Shown here one piece after another: positions 1-6,526 of a stretch of 32,156 nucleotides of DNA (position 1 is the stretch's first letter; the number at the start of each line of letters is the position of its first letter). The notes below the pieces were generated by a model. It had not been told where the DNA came from, searched no databases, and saw only the letters and a program-made list of their open reading frames with translations. The position numbers and the translations under genes are program-made. Source of the DNA: Pseudomonas citronellolis (GTDB lineage: Bacteria; Pseudomonadota; Gammaproteobacteria; Pseudomonadales; Pseudomonadaceae); the NCBI RefSeq assembly GCF_029335315.1, contig NZ_JARJLT010000386.1, positions 1-32,156 of the forward strand. The letters run 5' to 3'.

Positions 1-20
1 TGCGGGTGGGCTTGGCGTAG

Positions 21-47
21 GGCGGATAACGTTCGACGTTATCCGCC
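21..47. repeat. GGCGGATAAC-type palindromic repeat, copy A
   Basis: Perfect inverted repeat: arm GGCGGATAACG at 21-31, short TTCGA centre, arm CGTTATCCGCC at 37-47. Related hairpins with the same GGCGGATAAC core occur at 24584-24660 and 32108-32135, so this is a dispersed palindromic family and not a gene-specific operator. It lies downstream of the LysR gene, which reads leftward. There is no T-tract on either side, so any terminator role is unproven. Confidence 0.85.
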
Positions 48-60
48 GTTTGGCCGTGAT

Positions 61-87
61 CCCCGGCGGCTCCGGGTTTCGCCGGGG
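61..87. repeat. GC-rich inverted repeat downstream of the LysR gene
   Basis: Arms CCCCGGCG (61-68) and CGCCGGGG (80-87) are perfectly complementary around an 11-base loop. It lies 22 bases past the stop of the leftward LysR gene. It could stabilise the 3' end of that transcript or stop it, but no run of T follows on the minus strand, so it is not a classic intrinsic terminator. Confidence 0.5.
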
Positions 88-108
88 CATGGCTGCGGCC
101 GCGAACGC

Positions 109-1002
109 TCATCCACCCTGCGGATGCAGCGGGAACTCCTCCAGCAGCGCCAGCCAGGCTTTCGCCGCGTGGGACAGGTAGGCGCCGCGGCGCCAGATGA
201 AGCAGATGTCCCAGCGCAGGTCCGGCTCGCTCAGCAGCACCCGCGCCACCCCCGGTCGTTCCACTTCCTGCGCCACCGCGCGCGGCAGCAGCACCACGCC
301 CTGGCCGGCGGCGACCAGCGCGCCGAGGAAGTCGGCCTGGCCGCTGCGGCCGCCCTCGCGCGGCTCGAAGCCGGCCTCGTGGCAGGCGCGCAGCAGGCGG
401 TCGTTGAGGGTGAAACTCTGCTGGTAGAGCAGGAAGGGAGTGTCGGACAGCTCGCCGAGGGCGATGCTCGCGCGCCCGGACAGCGGGTGCTCGGTCGGTA
501 GCAGGGCGTCCAGCGGCTCGTTGCAGAACGGCTGCCAGTCGAAGGCCGGGTCGCTCGGGGTGAGGGCGCCGGCCAGCTCCAGCTCGCCGGTGTGCACCGC
601 CTCTTCCAGGCTCTTGCTGCCGCCTTCCACCAGGCGCACCTGGATGTGCGGGTAGCGCTTGCGGTATTCGGCGAAGCGCCAGGCGAACAGGGCGTCGGCG
701 CCCAGCAGGGGCAGGCCCAGGCGCAGCTCGCCGCGCTTCATCTGGGTCAGGTCGTCGAGTTCGGTGTGCAGTTCGTGGCGCAGGCGCAGCATGTCCTCGG
801 CGCGGCGCAGCACCACTTCGCCGGCGGCGGTCAGGCGGATGTGCGGGCCGCTGCGCTCTAGCAGCTGAACGTGCAGGCTCTGCTCCAGCTGCGCCACCTG
901 CTTGCTGATCGCCGACTGGCTGGCGTGCAGGCGCGCCGCGGCCTGGGTGAAGCTGCCTTGGCGCACCACTTCGACGAAGCTGCGCAGCTGCTTGAATTCC
1001 AT
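109..1002 (-). CDS. LysR-family transcriptional regulator (CidR-like by position)
   Basis: A 297-residue LysR-type regulator. The N-terminal winged helix-turn-helix spans about residues 1-60 (MEFKQLRSFVEVVRQGSFTQ, then AARLHASQSAISKQVAQLE). A periplasmic-binding-protein-like effector domain follows, roughly residues 90-295. The start at 1002 is chosen because the LysR domain begins there; the open frame runs 31 codons further upstream but that extension has no domain. It is divergent from the CidA/CidB pair with a 98-base gap, the usual arrangement for a LysR regulator and its target. In Staphylococcus the LysR regulator CidR controls cidABC in response to acetate metabolism; a similar role here is inference from position. 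The effector is unknown. Confidence 0.9.
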   Translation of the reverse strand: MEFKQLRSFVEVVRQGSFTQAAARLHASQSAISKQVAQLEQSLHVQLLERSGPHIRLTAAGEVVLRRAEDMLRLRHELHTELDDLTQMKRGELRLGLPLLGADALFAWRFAEYRKRYPHIQVRLVEGGSKSLEEAVHTGELELAGALTPSDPAFDWQPFCNEPLDALLPTEHPLSGRASIALGELSDTPFLLYQQSFTLNDRLLRACHEAGFEPREGGRSGQADFLGALVAAGQGVVLLPRAVAQEVERPGVARVLLSEPDLRWDICFIWRRGAYLSHAAKAWLALLEEFPLHPQGG

Positions 1003-1035
1003 TCTGGAATGGCCTCGATTCGAACAATTCGCTTT

Positions 1036-1050
1036 GGGGATAGTAACCCC
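1036..1050. promoter_or_regulatory. Candidate operator in the LysR-cidA divergent gap
   Basis: GGGG-ATAGTAA-CCCC is a small palindrome midway between the divergent LysR and CidA starts. Its place suits a LysR-type binding site acting on both promoters. It does not fit the T-N11-A rule cleanly, so it is only a candidate. Confidence 0.3.
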
Positions 1051-1100
1051 GGGCTTAACCTGAACGCCATCCACAGCACACCGCCAAGCAGGCACCCGAA

Positions 1101-1478
1101 ATGATCCGCCGCCTCGCCCGTCTGGGCTTCGAACTCGCCGTCCTCATCGCCATCTGGTGGTTCGGTGGCTGGCTGGCGAAAGCCACCGGCCTGCCGCTGC
1201 CCGGCGGGGTGGTGGGGCTCGGCCTGCTGCTGGCGCTGTTCGCCAGCGGGGCGATCCGCCCGGCCCTGTTGCAGGGCGGCGCGGGGCTGCTGCTGGCGGA
1301 GATGCTGCTGTTCTTCATTCCCGCCCTGATGAGCCTGCTGGACTACGGCCCGCTGCTGCGCAGCGAAGGCTGGAAGATTCTGCTGGTGATCATGTGCAGC
1401 ACGCTGCTGGTGATGCTGGTCACCGCGCTGTCCGTGGAAGGCATGTACCGCTGGAGGTCGCGCCATGAATCTCGATAA
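1101..1478 (+). CDS. cidA: CidA/LrgA family holin-like membrane protein
   Basis: A 125-residue, strongly hydrophobic protein with about four membrane helices (near residues 10-25, 33-50, 62-80 and 90-110). The motif LPLPGGVVGLGLLLALF at about residues 31-47 is characteristic of the CidA/LrgA family. Members are small inner-membrane proteins once described as holin-like and linked to autolysis, and more recently to export of small acids or pyruvate metabolism. The next gene starts inside its 3' end (14-base overlap), and a GGAGG ribosome site for that gene sits in its last codons, so the two are translationally coupled. Whether this pair should be called cid or lrg cannot be settled from sequence alone. 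Confidence 0.85.
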   Translation: MIRRLARLGFELAVLIAIWWFGGWLAKATGLPLPGGVVGLGLLLALFASGAIRPALLQGGAGLLLAEMLLFFIPALMSLLDYGPLLRSEGWKILLVIMCSTLLVMLVTALSVEGMYRWRSRHESR

Positions 1479-2151
1479 GCAGGCCCTGTTCTGGCTGGCC
1501 CTGACCCTGGGCGGCTACCTGTTCAGCCGCCGCCTGTACCAGCGCGTGCACTGGTACGGTTTCGCCCCCATCGTGTTCGTTCCGGCGCTGCTGTTCGCCG
1601 TGGCCATCCCGCTGCACGCGCACTACGCCGACTACGCCCGCGACACCAACTGGCTGGTGGCGCTGCTCGGCCCGGCCACCGTGGCCTTCGCCGTGCCGAT
1701 CTGGCAGCAGCGGGCACTGCTCGCCCGGCACTGGCCGGCGCTGCTGGTGGGCATGTGCGCCGGTTCGGCGATGGCCATCGGCAGTTCCTGGGCGCTGGCC
1801 AACGCCATGTCGCTGGACGGCCAGGTGGCGCTGTCGCTGGTGCCGCGTTCGATCACCACGCCGCTGGCCATGGAGATGTCCCACGACCTCGGCGGCGTGC
1901 CGGAGCTGACCGCGGCCTTCGTGATGATCACCGGGGTGTTCGGCGCCCTGGCCGGCGGCCTGCTGATGAAGCTGCTGCCGCTGCGCTCGACCCTGGCCCG
2001 CGGCGCCCTGCTCGGCGTCGGCGCCCACGGCGCGGGCACCAGCCGGGCCTACGAGTTCGGCGGCGAGGAAGGTTCCACCGCTGGCCTGCTGATGGTCCTC
2101 ACCGGGCTGTTCAACCTGATGCTGGCGCCGGCCGTGGCGTTCCTTCTGTAG
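1465..2151 (+). CDS. cidB: CidB/LrgB family membrane protein
   Basis: A 228-residue polytopic membrane protein of the LrgB/CidB family, with typical length and six or more hydrophobic segments. The conserved region LSLVPRSITTPLAMEMS (about residues 124-140) and the later ARGALLGVGAHGAGTSRAYEFG stretch (start about residue 172) are family hallmarks. It is the partner of the preceding CidA protein. The start at 1465 follows a GGAGG site about 7 bases upstream. Its stop codon TAG at 2149-2151 lies inside the GTAGGAG arm of a palindromic repeat, so the repeat supplies the 3' end of the gene. Confidence 0.88.
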   Translation: MNLDKQALFWLALTLGGYLFSRRLYQRVHWYGFAPIVFVPALLFAVAIPLHAHYADYARDTNWLVALLGPATVAFAVPIWQQRALLARHWPALLVGMCAGSAMAIGSSWALANAMSLDGQVALSLVPRSITTPLAMEMSHDLGGVPELTAAFVMITGVFGALAGGLLMKLLPLRSTLARGALLGVGAHGAGTSRAYEFGGEEGSTAGLLMVLTGLFNLMLAPAVAFLL

Positions 2152-2243
2152 GAGCGAGGTGGACGCCCGGTTCTTGCTCGCGAACCTTCCTTGCGCCGGG
2201 CCTGTTCGGTCGTGTGCAGTTCGCGAGCAAGCTCGCTCCTACA
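2148..2243. repeat. REP-type palindrome pair (GTAGGAGCGAG family), site 1
   Basis: Two inverted copies of the common Pseudomonas GTAGGAGCGAG...CTCGCGAA element. The right copy (about 2220-2243) is intact. The left copy (from 2148) is interrupted after GTAGGAGCGAG by about 15 foreign bases before TTGCTCGCGAA. The left copy overlaps the cidB stop codon. The remaining DNA up to the aldolase start at 2339 shows no gene. Confidence 0.85.
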
Positions 2244-2338
2244 ATTCTTAAGGCGCGACTGTCAGACCTCCGACAGTTCCGCCGCCCGCGCCTGACTAGA
2301 CTGGCCCCATCGAACAACAACAATGATGAGGACAGTCC

Positions 2339-3115
2339 ATGAACGCCGCCGCTCCCGCACCCTCCGTGAAAGACCAGGTCTCCGAGGCCGAATGGCAGAC
2401 CCGTGTCGACCTCGCCGCCTGCTACCGGCTGATCGCCATGCATGGCTGGGACGATGTGATCTTCACCCACATCTCGGCCAGGGTTCCCGGTACCGATGAC
2501 TTCCTCATCAACCCCTATGGCCTGATGTTCCATGAGATCACCGCGTCCAGCCTGGTGAAGATCGACCTGGCCGGCAAGAAGCTGATGGACAGCCCCTACG
2601 ACATCAACCCGGCCGGCTACACCATCCACAGCGCGGTGCATGAAGTGCGCCACGACGTCGGCTGCGTGCTGCACATCCACACCCCGGCCGGCATCGCCGT
2701 GTCGGCGCAGAAGAACGGCCTGCTGCCGCTGTCGCAGCAATCGCTGTTCGTGCTCTCCAGCCTGGCCTACCACGGCTACGAGGGCGTGGCCCTGAACCAC
2801 GACGAGAAGGCCCGCCTGCAGGCTGACCTCGGCGACAAGCACTTCATGATCCTGCCCAACCACGGCCTGCTCACCGCCTTCGCCAGCATCTCCGACGCCT
2901 TCCTCGGCATGTTCACCCTGCAGCGCGCCTGCGAGGCCCAGGTCATGGCCCAGTCCGGCGGCGGCGAACTGATCCACATCCCGCAGCAGATCCTCGACGG
3001 CGCCCGGGCGATGATCGCCGGGGTGGTGAAAAGCTCCCAGGGCATGGGCGGGCAGCTGGCCTGGCCGGCGCTGCTGCGCAAGCTCGACCTGCAGAACCCC
3101 GGTTACCGCGACTGA
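2339..3115 (+). CDS. Class II aldolase/adducin family protein
   Basis: A 258-residue protein of the class II aldolase/adducin superfamily, whose members are zinc-dependent aldolases, epimerases or decarboxylases acting on small sugar phosphates or keto acids. The zinc-binding histidines are visible as HIH at residues 112-114 and PNHG at 173-176 (His175). The family segment FTHISARVPG lies near residues 42-51. The start is supported by GAGGA a few bases upstream. The stop overlaps the next gene's ATG by one base (TGATG), so the hydrolase that follows is translationally coupled and probably works on the same substrate. Substrate is unknown; non-sugar substrates are common in this subgroup. Confidence 0.88.
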   Translation: MNAAAPAPSVKDQVSEAEWQTRVDLAACYRLIAMHGWDDVIFTHISARVPGTDDFLINPYGLMFHEITASSLVKIDLAGKKLMDSPYDINPAGYTIHSAVHEVRHDVGCVLHIHTPAGIAVSAQKNGLLPLSQQSLFVLSSLAYHGYEGVALNHDEKARLQADLGDKHFMILPNHGLLTAFASISDAFLGMFTLQRACEAQVMAQSGGGELIHIPQQILDGARAMIAGVVKSSQGMGGQLAWPALLRKLDLQNPGYRD

Positions 3116-4011
3116 TGGCCGGCATCGCCATCCCCCTGCGCGACTGGCGCGCGCAGGGGCGCACCTTCGACTTCCAGGGCCACGCCATCCGCTACTGGGA
3201 AGCCGGCGAGGGCGAGCCGCTGCTGCTGATCCACGGCTTCCCCAGCGCCTCCTGGGACTGGAACAAGCTGTGGCCGACGCTGGCGGCGCGCTACCGGGTG
3301 ATCGCCTGCGACATGCTCGGCTTCGGCGACTCGGCCAAGCCGCGCGGCCACGCCTACCGCATCCTCGAACAGGCCGACCTGCAGCAGGCGCTGCTCGCCC
3401 ACCTGCAGGTGCGCGGGCCGCTGCACCTGCTGGTGCACGACTACGGCAACAGCGTCGGCCAGGAGCTGCTGGCGCGGCACCTGGAAGGGCGCGTCGAGCT
3501 GGCCTCGCTGGTGTTCCTCAATGGCGGGCTGTTCCCCGAGACGCACCGCCCGGTGCTCTCGCAGAAGCTGCTGCTCAGCCCGCTGGGCGGCTTCTTCGGG
3601 CGCTTCTTCGACCGCGCCAAGCTGGCGGCGAATTTCGCCAAGGTGTTCGGTCCGAATACCCAGCCCGACGCCGAGGAGCTGGACGCGTTCTGGAGCCTGA
3701 TCGCCCACAACGACGGGCCGAAGGTGATGCACCGGTTGATCCACTACATCCTCGACCGCCGCGAGCACCGCGAGCGCTGGGTCGGCGCCATGCAGCGCAG
3801 CGACGTGCCGCTGCGGCTGATCGACGGGCCGGTCGACCCGATCTCCGGCGCGCACATGGTCGAGCGCTACCGCGAGCTGATCCCGCAGGCGGATACGGTG
3901 ATGCTCGACGGCATCGGCCACTACCCGCAGACCGAGGCGCCGGAACAGGTGCTGGCGCACTACCTGGCGTTCCGCTCGCGCCTGGACGGGCAGGTGCAGC
4001 CGGCGGCCTGA
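3115..4011 (+). CDS. Alpha/beta hydrolase, epoxide hydrolase / haloalkane dehalogenase type
   Basis: A 298-residue alpha/beta hydrolase. The oxyanion-hole motif HGFP is at residues 40-43. The nucleophile elbow reads VHDYGNS, putting Asp109 where esterases carry Ser; an Asp nucleophile is typical of epoxide hydrolases and haloalkane dehalogenases. Asp237 or Asp241 is the likely acid and His269 in GIGHYPQ the catalytic base. A lid region covers about residues 140-215. A soluble cytoplasmic enzyme is expected, since no signal peptide is seen. It is coupled to the preceding aldolase by a one-base overlap. I recall the PAO1 equivalent being labelled probable epoxide hydrolase, which fits the Asp nucleophile, but the real substrate is unknown. 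Confidence 0.87.
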   Translation: MAGIAIPLRDWRAQGRTFDFQGHAIRYWEAGEGEPLLLIHGFPSASWDWNKLWPTLAARYRVIACDMLGFGDSAKPRGHAYRILEQADLQQALLAHLQVRGPLHLLVHDYGNSVGQELLARHLEGRVELASLVFLNGGLFPETHRPVLSQKLLLSPLGGFFGRFFDRAKLAANFAKVFGPNTQPDAEELDAFWSLIAHNDGPKVMHRLIHYILDRREHRERWVGAMQRSDVPLRLIDGPVDPISGAHMVERYRELIPQADTVMLDGIGHYPQTEAPEQVLAHYLAFRSRLDGQVQPAA

Positions 4012-4078
4012 ACGGGCCGCCGGCATCATCCCCGGACCTTATCGGGGCATATTCAGCCCCGGCGTCTTGGTTGTGACC

Positions 4079-4096
4079 GTCAAACGTCTGTTTGAC
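4079..4096. promoter_or_regulatory. PsrA-type palindrome upstream of the SDR gene
   Basis: GTCAAAC-GTCT-GTTTGAC is a perfect 7-base inverted repeat with a 4-base spacer, 36 bases before the SDR start. Its core, CAAAC-N4-GTTTG, matches the published PsrA recognition rule (G/C)AAAC-N2-4-GTTT(G/C). PsrA is the TetR-family fatty-acid sensor of pseudomonads, controlling rpoS and beta-oxidation genes. The site is seen directly; PsrA binding is inference. Confidence 0.6.
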
Positions 4097-4132
4097 ACTC
4101 CGTAGCCATCAACCTGCCCGGGAGTAGCAACC

Positions 4133-5044
4133 ATGAGTGATGCCGTTCGTTTCGACGACAAGGTGGTGATCGTTACCGGCGCCGGCGGCGGTCTCGGCCG
4201 CGCCCACGCCCTGCTGTTCGCCAAGCATGGCGCCAAGGTGGTGGTCAACGACCTGGGCGGCAGCACCCACGGCGAGGGCGCCAACGCCTCGGCCGCCGAC
4301 CTGGTGGTGGCGGAGATCCGCGAAGCCGGCGGCACCGCCATTGCCAACCATGACTCGGTGACCGACGGCGACCGTATCGTGCGCCAGGCGGTGGACGCCT
4401 TCGGCCGCGTCGACGTGGTGGTGAACAACGCCGGCATCCTGCGCGACAAGACCTTCCACAAGATGGAAGACGCCGACTGGGACCTGGTCTACAAGGTCCA
4501 CGTCGAGGGCGCCTACAAGGTGACCCGCGCGGCCTGGCCGCTGATGCGCGAGCAGGGCTACGGGCGGGTGATCTTCACCGCCTCCACCTCCGGCATCTAC
4601 GGCAACTTCGGCCAGAGCAACTACGGCATGGCCAAGCTCGGCCTCTACGGCCTGACCCGCAACCTGGCCCTGGAAGGGCGCAAGAGCAACATCCTGGTCA
4701 ACGCCATCGCCCCCACCGGCGGTACCCGCATGACCGAGGGGCTGATCCCGCCGCAGGTGTTCGAGCAGCTCAAGCCCGAGCTGGTCAGCCCGCTGGTGGT
4801 GTACCTGGGCAGCGAGGCCTGCCAGGACACTTCCGGCCTCTACGAGGTGGGCGGTGGCTGGATGGGCAAGGTGCGCTGGGAGCGCAGCCTGGGCTTCGGC
4901 TTCGACCCGCGCGAAGGCTTCGACGCCGAAGACGTGGCGGCGCACTGGCAGCAGATCACCAGCTTCGACAACGCGGTGCACCCGGCGGACAACGTCGAGG
5001 CCCTGCGCGAGATGATGGCCAACCTGCAGAAATACGTCCGTTGA
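4133..5044 (+). CDS. SDR-family dehydrogenase, MFE-2 / 3-hydroxyacyl-CoA dehydrogenase type
   Basis: A 303-residue short-chain dehydrogenase. The nucleotide-binding motif TGAGGGLGRAHAL starts at residue 15. NNAG is at 98-101 and the catalytic set is Ser151, Tyr164 and Lys168 (YGMAK). The segments VVVNDLGGS and INGxxxTR-like APTGGTRMTEG, and the C-terminal tail past residue 250, resemble the (3R)-hydroxyacyl-CoA dehydrogenase domain of peroxisomal multifunctional enzyme 2. It probably oxidises a hydroxyacyl-CoA. A PsrA-type palindrome precedes it and an intrinsic terminator follows, so it looks like a single-gene unit controlled by fatty-acid supply. The crotonase just downstream may act in the same pathway from its own promoter. 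Confidence 0.88.
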   Translation: MSDAVRFDDKVVIVTGAGGGLGRAHALLFAKHGAKVVVNDLGGSTHGEGANASAADLVVAEIREAGGTAIANHDSVTDGDRIVRQAVDAFGRVDVVVNNAGILRDKTFHKMEDADWDLVYKVHVEGAYKVTRAAWPLMREQGYGRVIFTASTSGIYGNFGQSNYGMAKLGLYGLTRNLALEGRKSNILVNAIAPTGGTRMTEGLIPPQVFEQLKPELVSPLVVYLGSEACQDTSGLYEVGGGWMGKVRWERSLGFGFDPREGFDAEDVAAHWQQITSFDNAVHPADNVEALREMMANLQKYVR

Positions 5045-5109
5045 TACGGCCAGGCTGACGGGCGGAACGGCCAGGGTGCTGCTCCGCGCCGCTCGACGCA
5101 GTAAGGTGG

Positions 5110-5139
5110 AAGGCCGGCGCAAGCCGGCCTTCGTCTTTT
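5110..5139 (+). terminator. Intrinsic terminator after the SDR gene
   Basis: Stem AAGGCCGGC (5110-5118), loop GCAA, stem GCCGGCCTT (5123-5131), then CGTCTTTT. The stem is a perfect 9 base pairs with a stable tetraloop and a T-rich tail. It ends about 20 bases before the crotonase start, so either the crotonase has a promoter overlapping this hairpin or it is expressed by read-through. Confidence 0.75.
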
Positions 5140-5159
5140 CCGCCAGCCTGGAGTCCAGC

Positions 5160-5927
5160 ATGAGTGTGATCGTCGAGCAGAACGGCGCGGTAACCACCCT
5201 GATCATCGATCGGCCCCTGGCGCGCAACGCCGTCGACCGTCCCACCGCCGACGCCCTGGCCGACGCCCTGCGCGCCTTCGAGGCCGACGAGCAGGCGCGG
5301 GTGGCGGTGCTCACCGGCGCCGGCGGAACCTTCTGCGCCGGCGCCGACCTGGCGGCGGTGGCCGAGGACAGCGACCGGCGCAACCGCCTGGAGATGGAGG
5401 GCGATGGCCCCATGGGCCCGAGCCGCATGCAGCTGAGCAAGCCGCTGATCGCCGCCATCGAGGGCTACGCGGTGGCCGGCGGCCTGGAGCTGGCGCTGCT
5501 CGCCGACCTGCGGGTGATGGCCGAGGACGCGGTGTGCGGGGTGTTCTGCCGGCGCTTCGGCGTGCCGCTGATCGACGGCGGTACCGTGCGCCTGCCGCGC
5601 CTGATCGGCCAGGGCCGGGCGCTGGACCTGATTCTCAGCGGCCGTCCGGTCGGCGCCCAGGAAGCCCTGGGCATGGGCCTGGCCAACCGCGTGGTGGCCA
5701 AGGGCGAGGCGCGCGCCGCCGCCGAGGACCTGGCCCGGCAGATCGCCGAGTTCCCCCAGGCCTGCATGCTGGCCGACCGCGCCAGCGTCTACGCGCAGTG
5801 GAACCAGTCGTTCGACGTGGCCATGGCCAACGAATTCCAGGGCGGGATGATGGTCATCCTCAGCGGCGAGACCCAGGCCGGCGCGCAGCGCTTCGCCAGC
5901 GGCGAGGGGCGGCACGGGAAGTTCTGA
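5160..5927 (+). CDS. Crotonase / enoyl-CoA hydratase family protein
   Basis: A 255-residue crotonase-fold enzyme. The first oxyanion-hole segment, TFCAGADL, is at about residues 57-64; the second, AVAGGLELAL, at 104-113, with Glu110 aligning to the first catalytic glutamate of rat enoyl-CoA hydratase. The second catalytic glutamate is not apparent: the equivalent region reads FCRRFGVPLIDGGT (129-142). The enzyme may therefore catalyse another crotonase reaction such as isomerisation or hydrolysis. The start at 5160 is chosen because the fold begins at MSVIVEQ; an in-frame upstream ATG at 5076 would read through the terminator. By position it is a partner of the preceding SDR. Confidence 0.88.
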   Translation: MSVIVEQNGAVTTLIIDRPLARNAVDRPTADALADALRAFEADEQARVAVLTGAGGTFCAGADLAAVAEDSDRRNRLEMEGDGPMGPSRMQLSKPLIAAIEGYAVAGGLELALLADLRVMAEDAVCGVFCRRFGVPLIDGGTVRLPRLIGQGRALDLILSGRPVGAQEALGMGLANRVVAKGEARAAAEDLARQIAEFPQACMLADRASVYAQWNQSFDVAMANEFQGGMMVILSGETQAGAQRFASGEGRHGKF

Positions 5928-5950
5928 GGGATTGGGGCGGGTTGCTTTTC

Positions 5951-6119
5951 GTAGGAGCGAGCTTGCTCGCGAATGGTGTTCTGCCGGTGACGTCGGTGCT
6001 TGCCCTGAAGAGCGCCCTCTCCCTAACCCTCTCCCTGAAGGGAGAGGGGACCGTTGGGCAGATGCTGATATTTCGGCGTTAGCCTGCTAGCACATCGCGA
6101 GCAAGCTCGCTCCTGCGAA
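5951..6119. repeat. Composite palindromic element (REP arms around a CCCTCTCCC hairpin), site 2
   Basis: Left REP copy at 5951-5973 (GTAGGAGCGAG...CGCGAA) and an inverted right copy at 6095-6119. Between them is a different dispersed element: CCCTCTCCCT at 6015-6024, again at 6027-6036, then the inverted AGGGAGAGGG at 6039-6048. This fills most of the 213-base gap between the crotonase and the convergent cupin gene. No gene is seen in the gap. Confidence 0.85.
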
Positions 6120-6140
6120 GGCGACACCGAGCGCTACGCC

Positions 6141-6485
6141 TCAGCGCTGGATGATCACGTAGGTCTTGCGCACGGTTTCCTGGATGTCCCACACGCCCAG
6201 GCTGTTCTGCGGCAGCAGGAAGGCGTCGCCGGCCTGGAAGGCGATCGGTTCGCCGCCGTCCGGGGTGAAGGTGCCGCGGCCGCTGATGAAGTGGCAGAAC
6301 TCCTGCTCGACGATCTGCCGGCGCCAGCGGCCGGGGGTGCATTCCCAGATGCCGGTCTCGACCTGGTCGGGGCGCTCGACCTCGGCCACGCGGGTGTGCG
6401 AGAGCGGCTCGCCCAGCGGCACGGCGACCGGGTTGGCGTCGCCCAGGGGGGCGTTGAGGGTGTCCTTGAGGTGGGTGATGTTCAT
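6141..6485 (-). CDS. Small single-domain cupin protein (Cupin_3 / DUF861 type)
   Basis: A 114-residue protein made almost wholly of one cupin barrel. The segments GIWECTPGRWRR (about residues 45-56), EFCHFISGRGTFTPDGG (62-78) and FQAGDAFLLPQNSLGVWDI (84-102) match the Cupin_3 pattern, in which the usual metal-binding histidines are largely replaced. It starts 41 bases after the stop of the FAD oxidoreductase, with GGAG upstream, and is probably co-transcribed with it. Small cupins of this type are often paired with PuuB-like amine oxidases; their role (metabolite binding or isomerisation) is not defined. No signal peptide or membrane segment. Confidence 0.85.
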   Translation of the reverse strand: MNITHLKDTLNAPLGDANPVAVPLGEPLSHTRVAEVERPDQVETGIWECTPGRWRRQIVEQEFCHFISGRGTFTPDGGEPIAFQAGDAFLLPQNSLGVWDIQETVRKTYVIIQR

Positions 6486-6526
6486 CGGGGCTCCAGATCG
6501 TTCGGGGTTGCTGAAGGGGTGGCTGC

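Noticed and set aside
2244-2338. Sigma-54 promoter before the aldolase gene
   Set aside because: The gap has no GG-N10-GC element with the surrounding TGGCAC/TTGC pattern.
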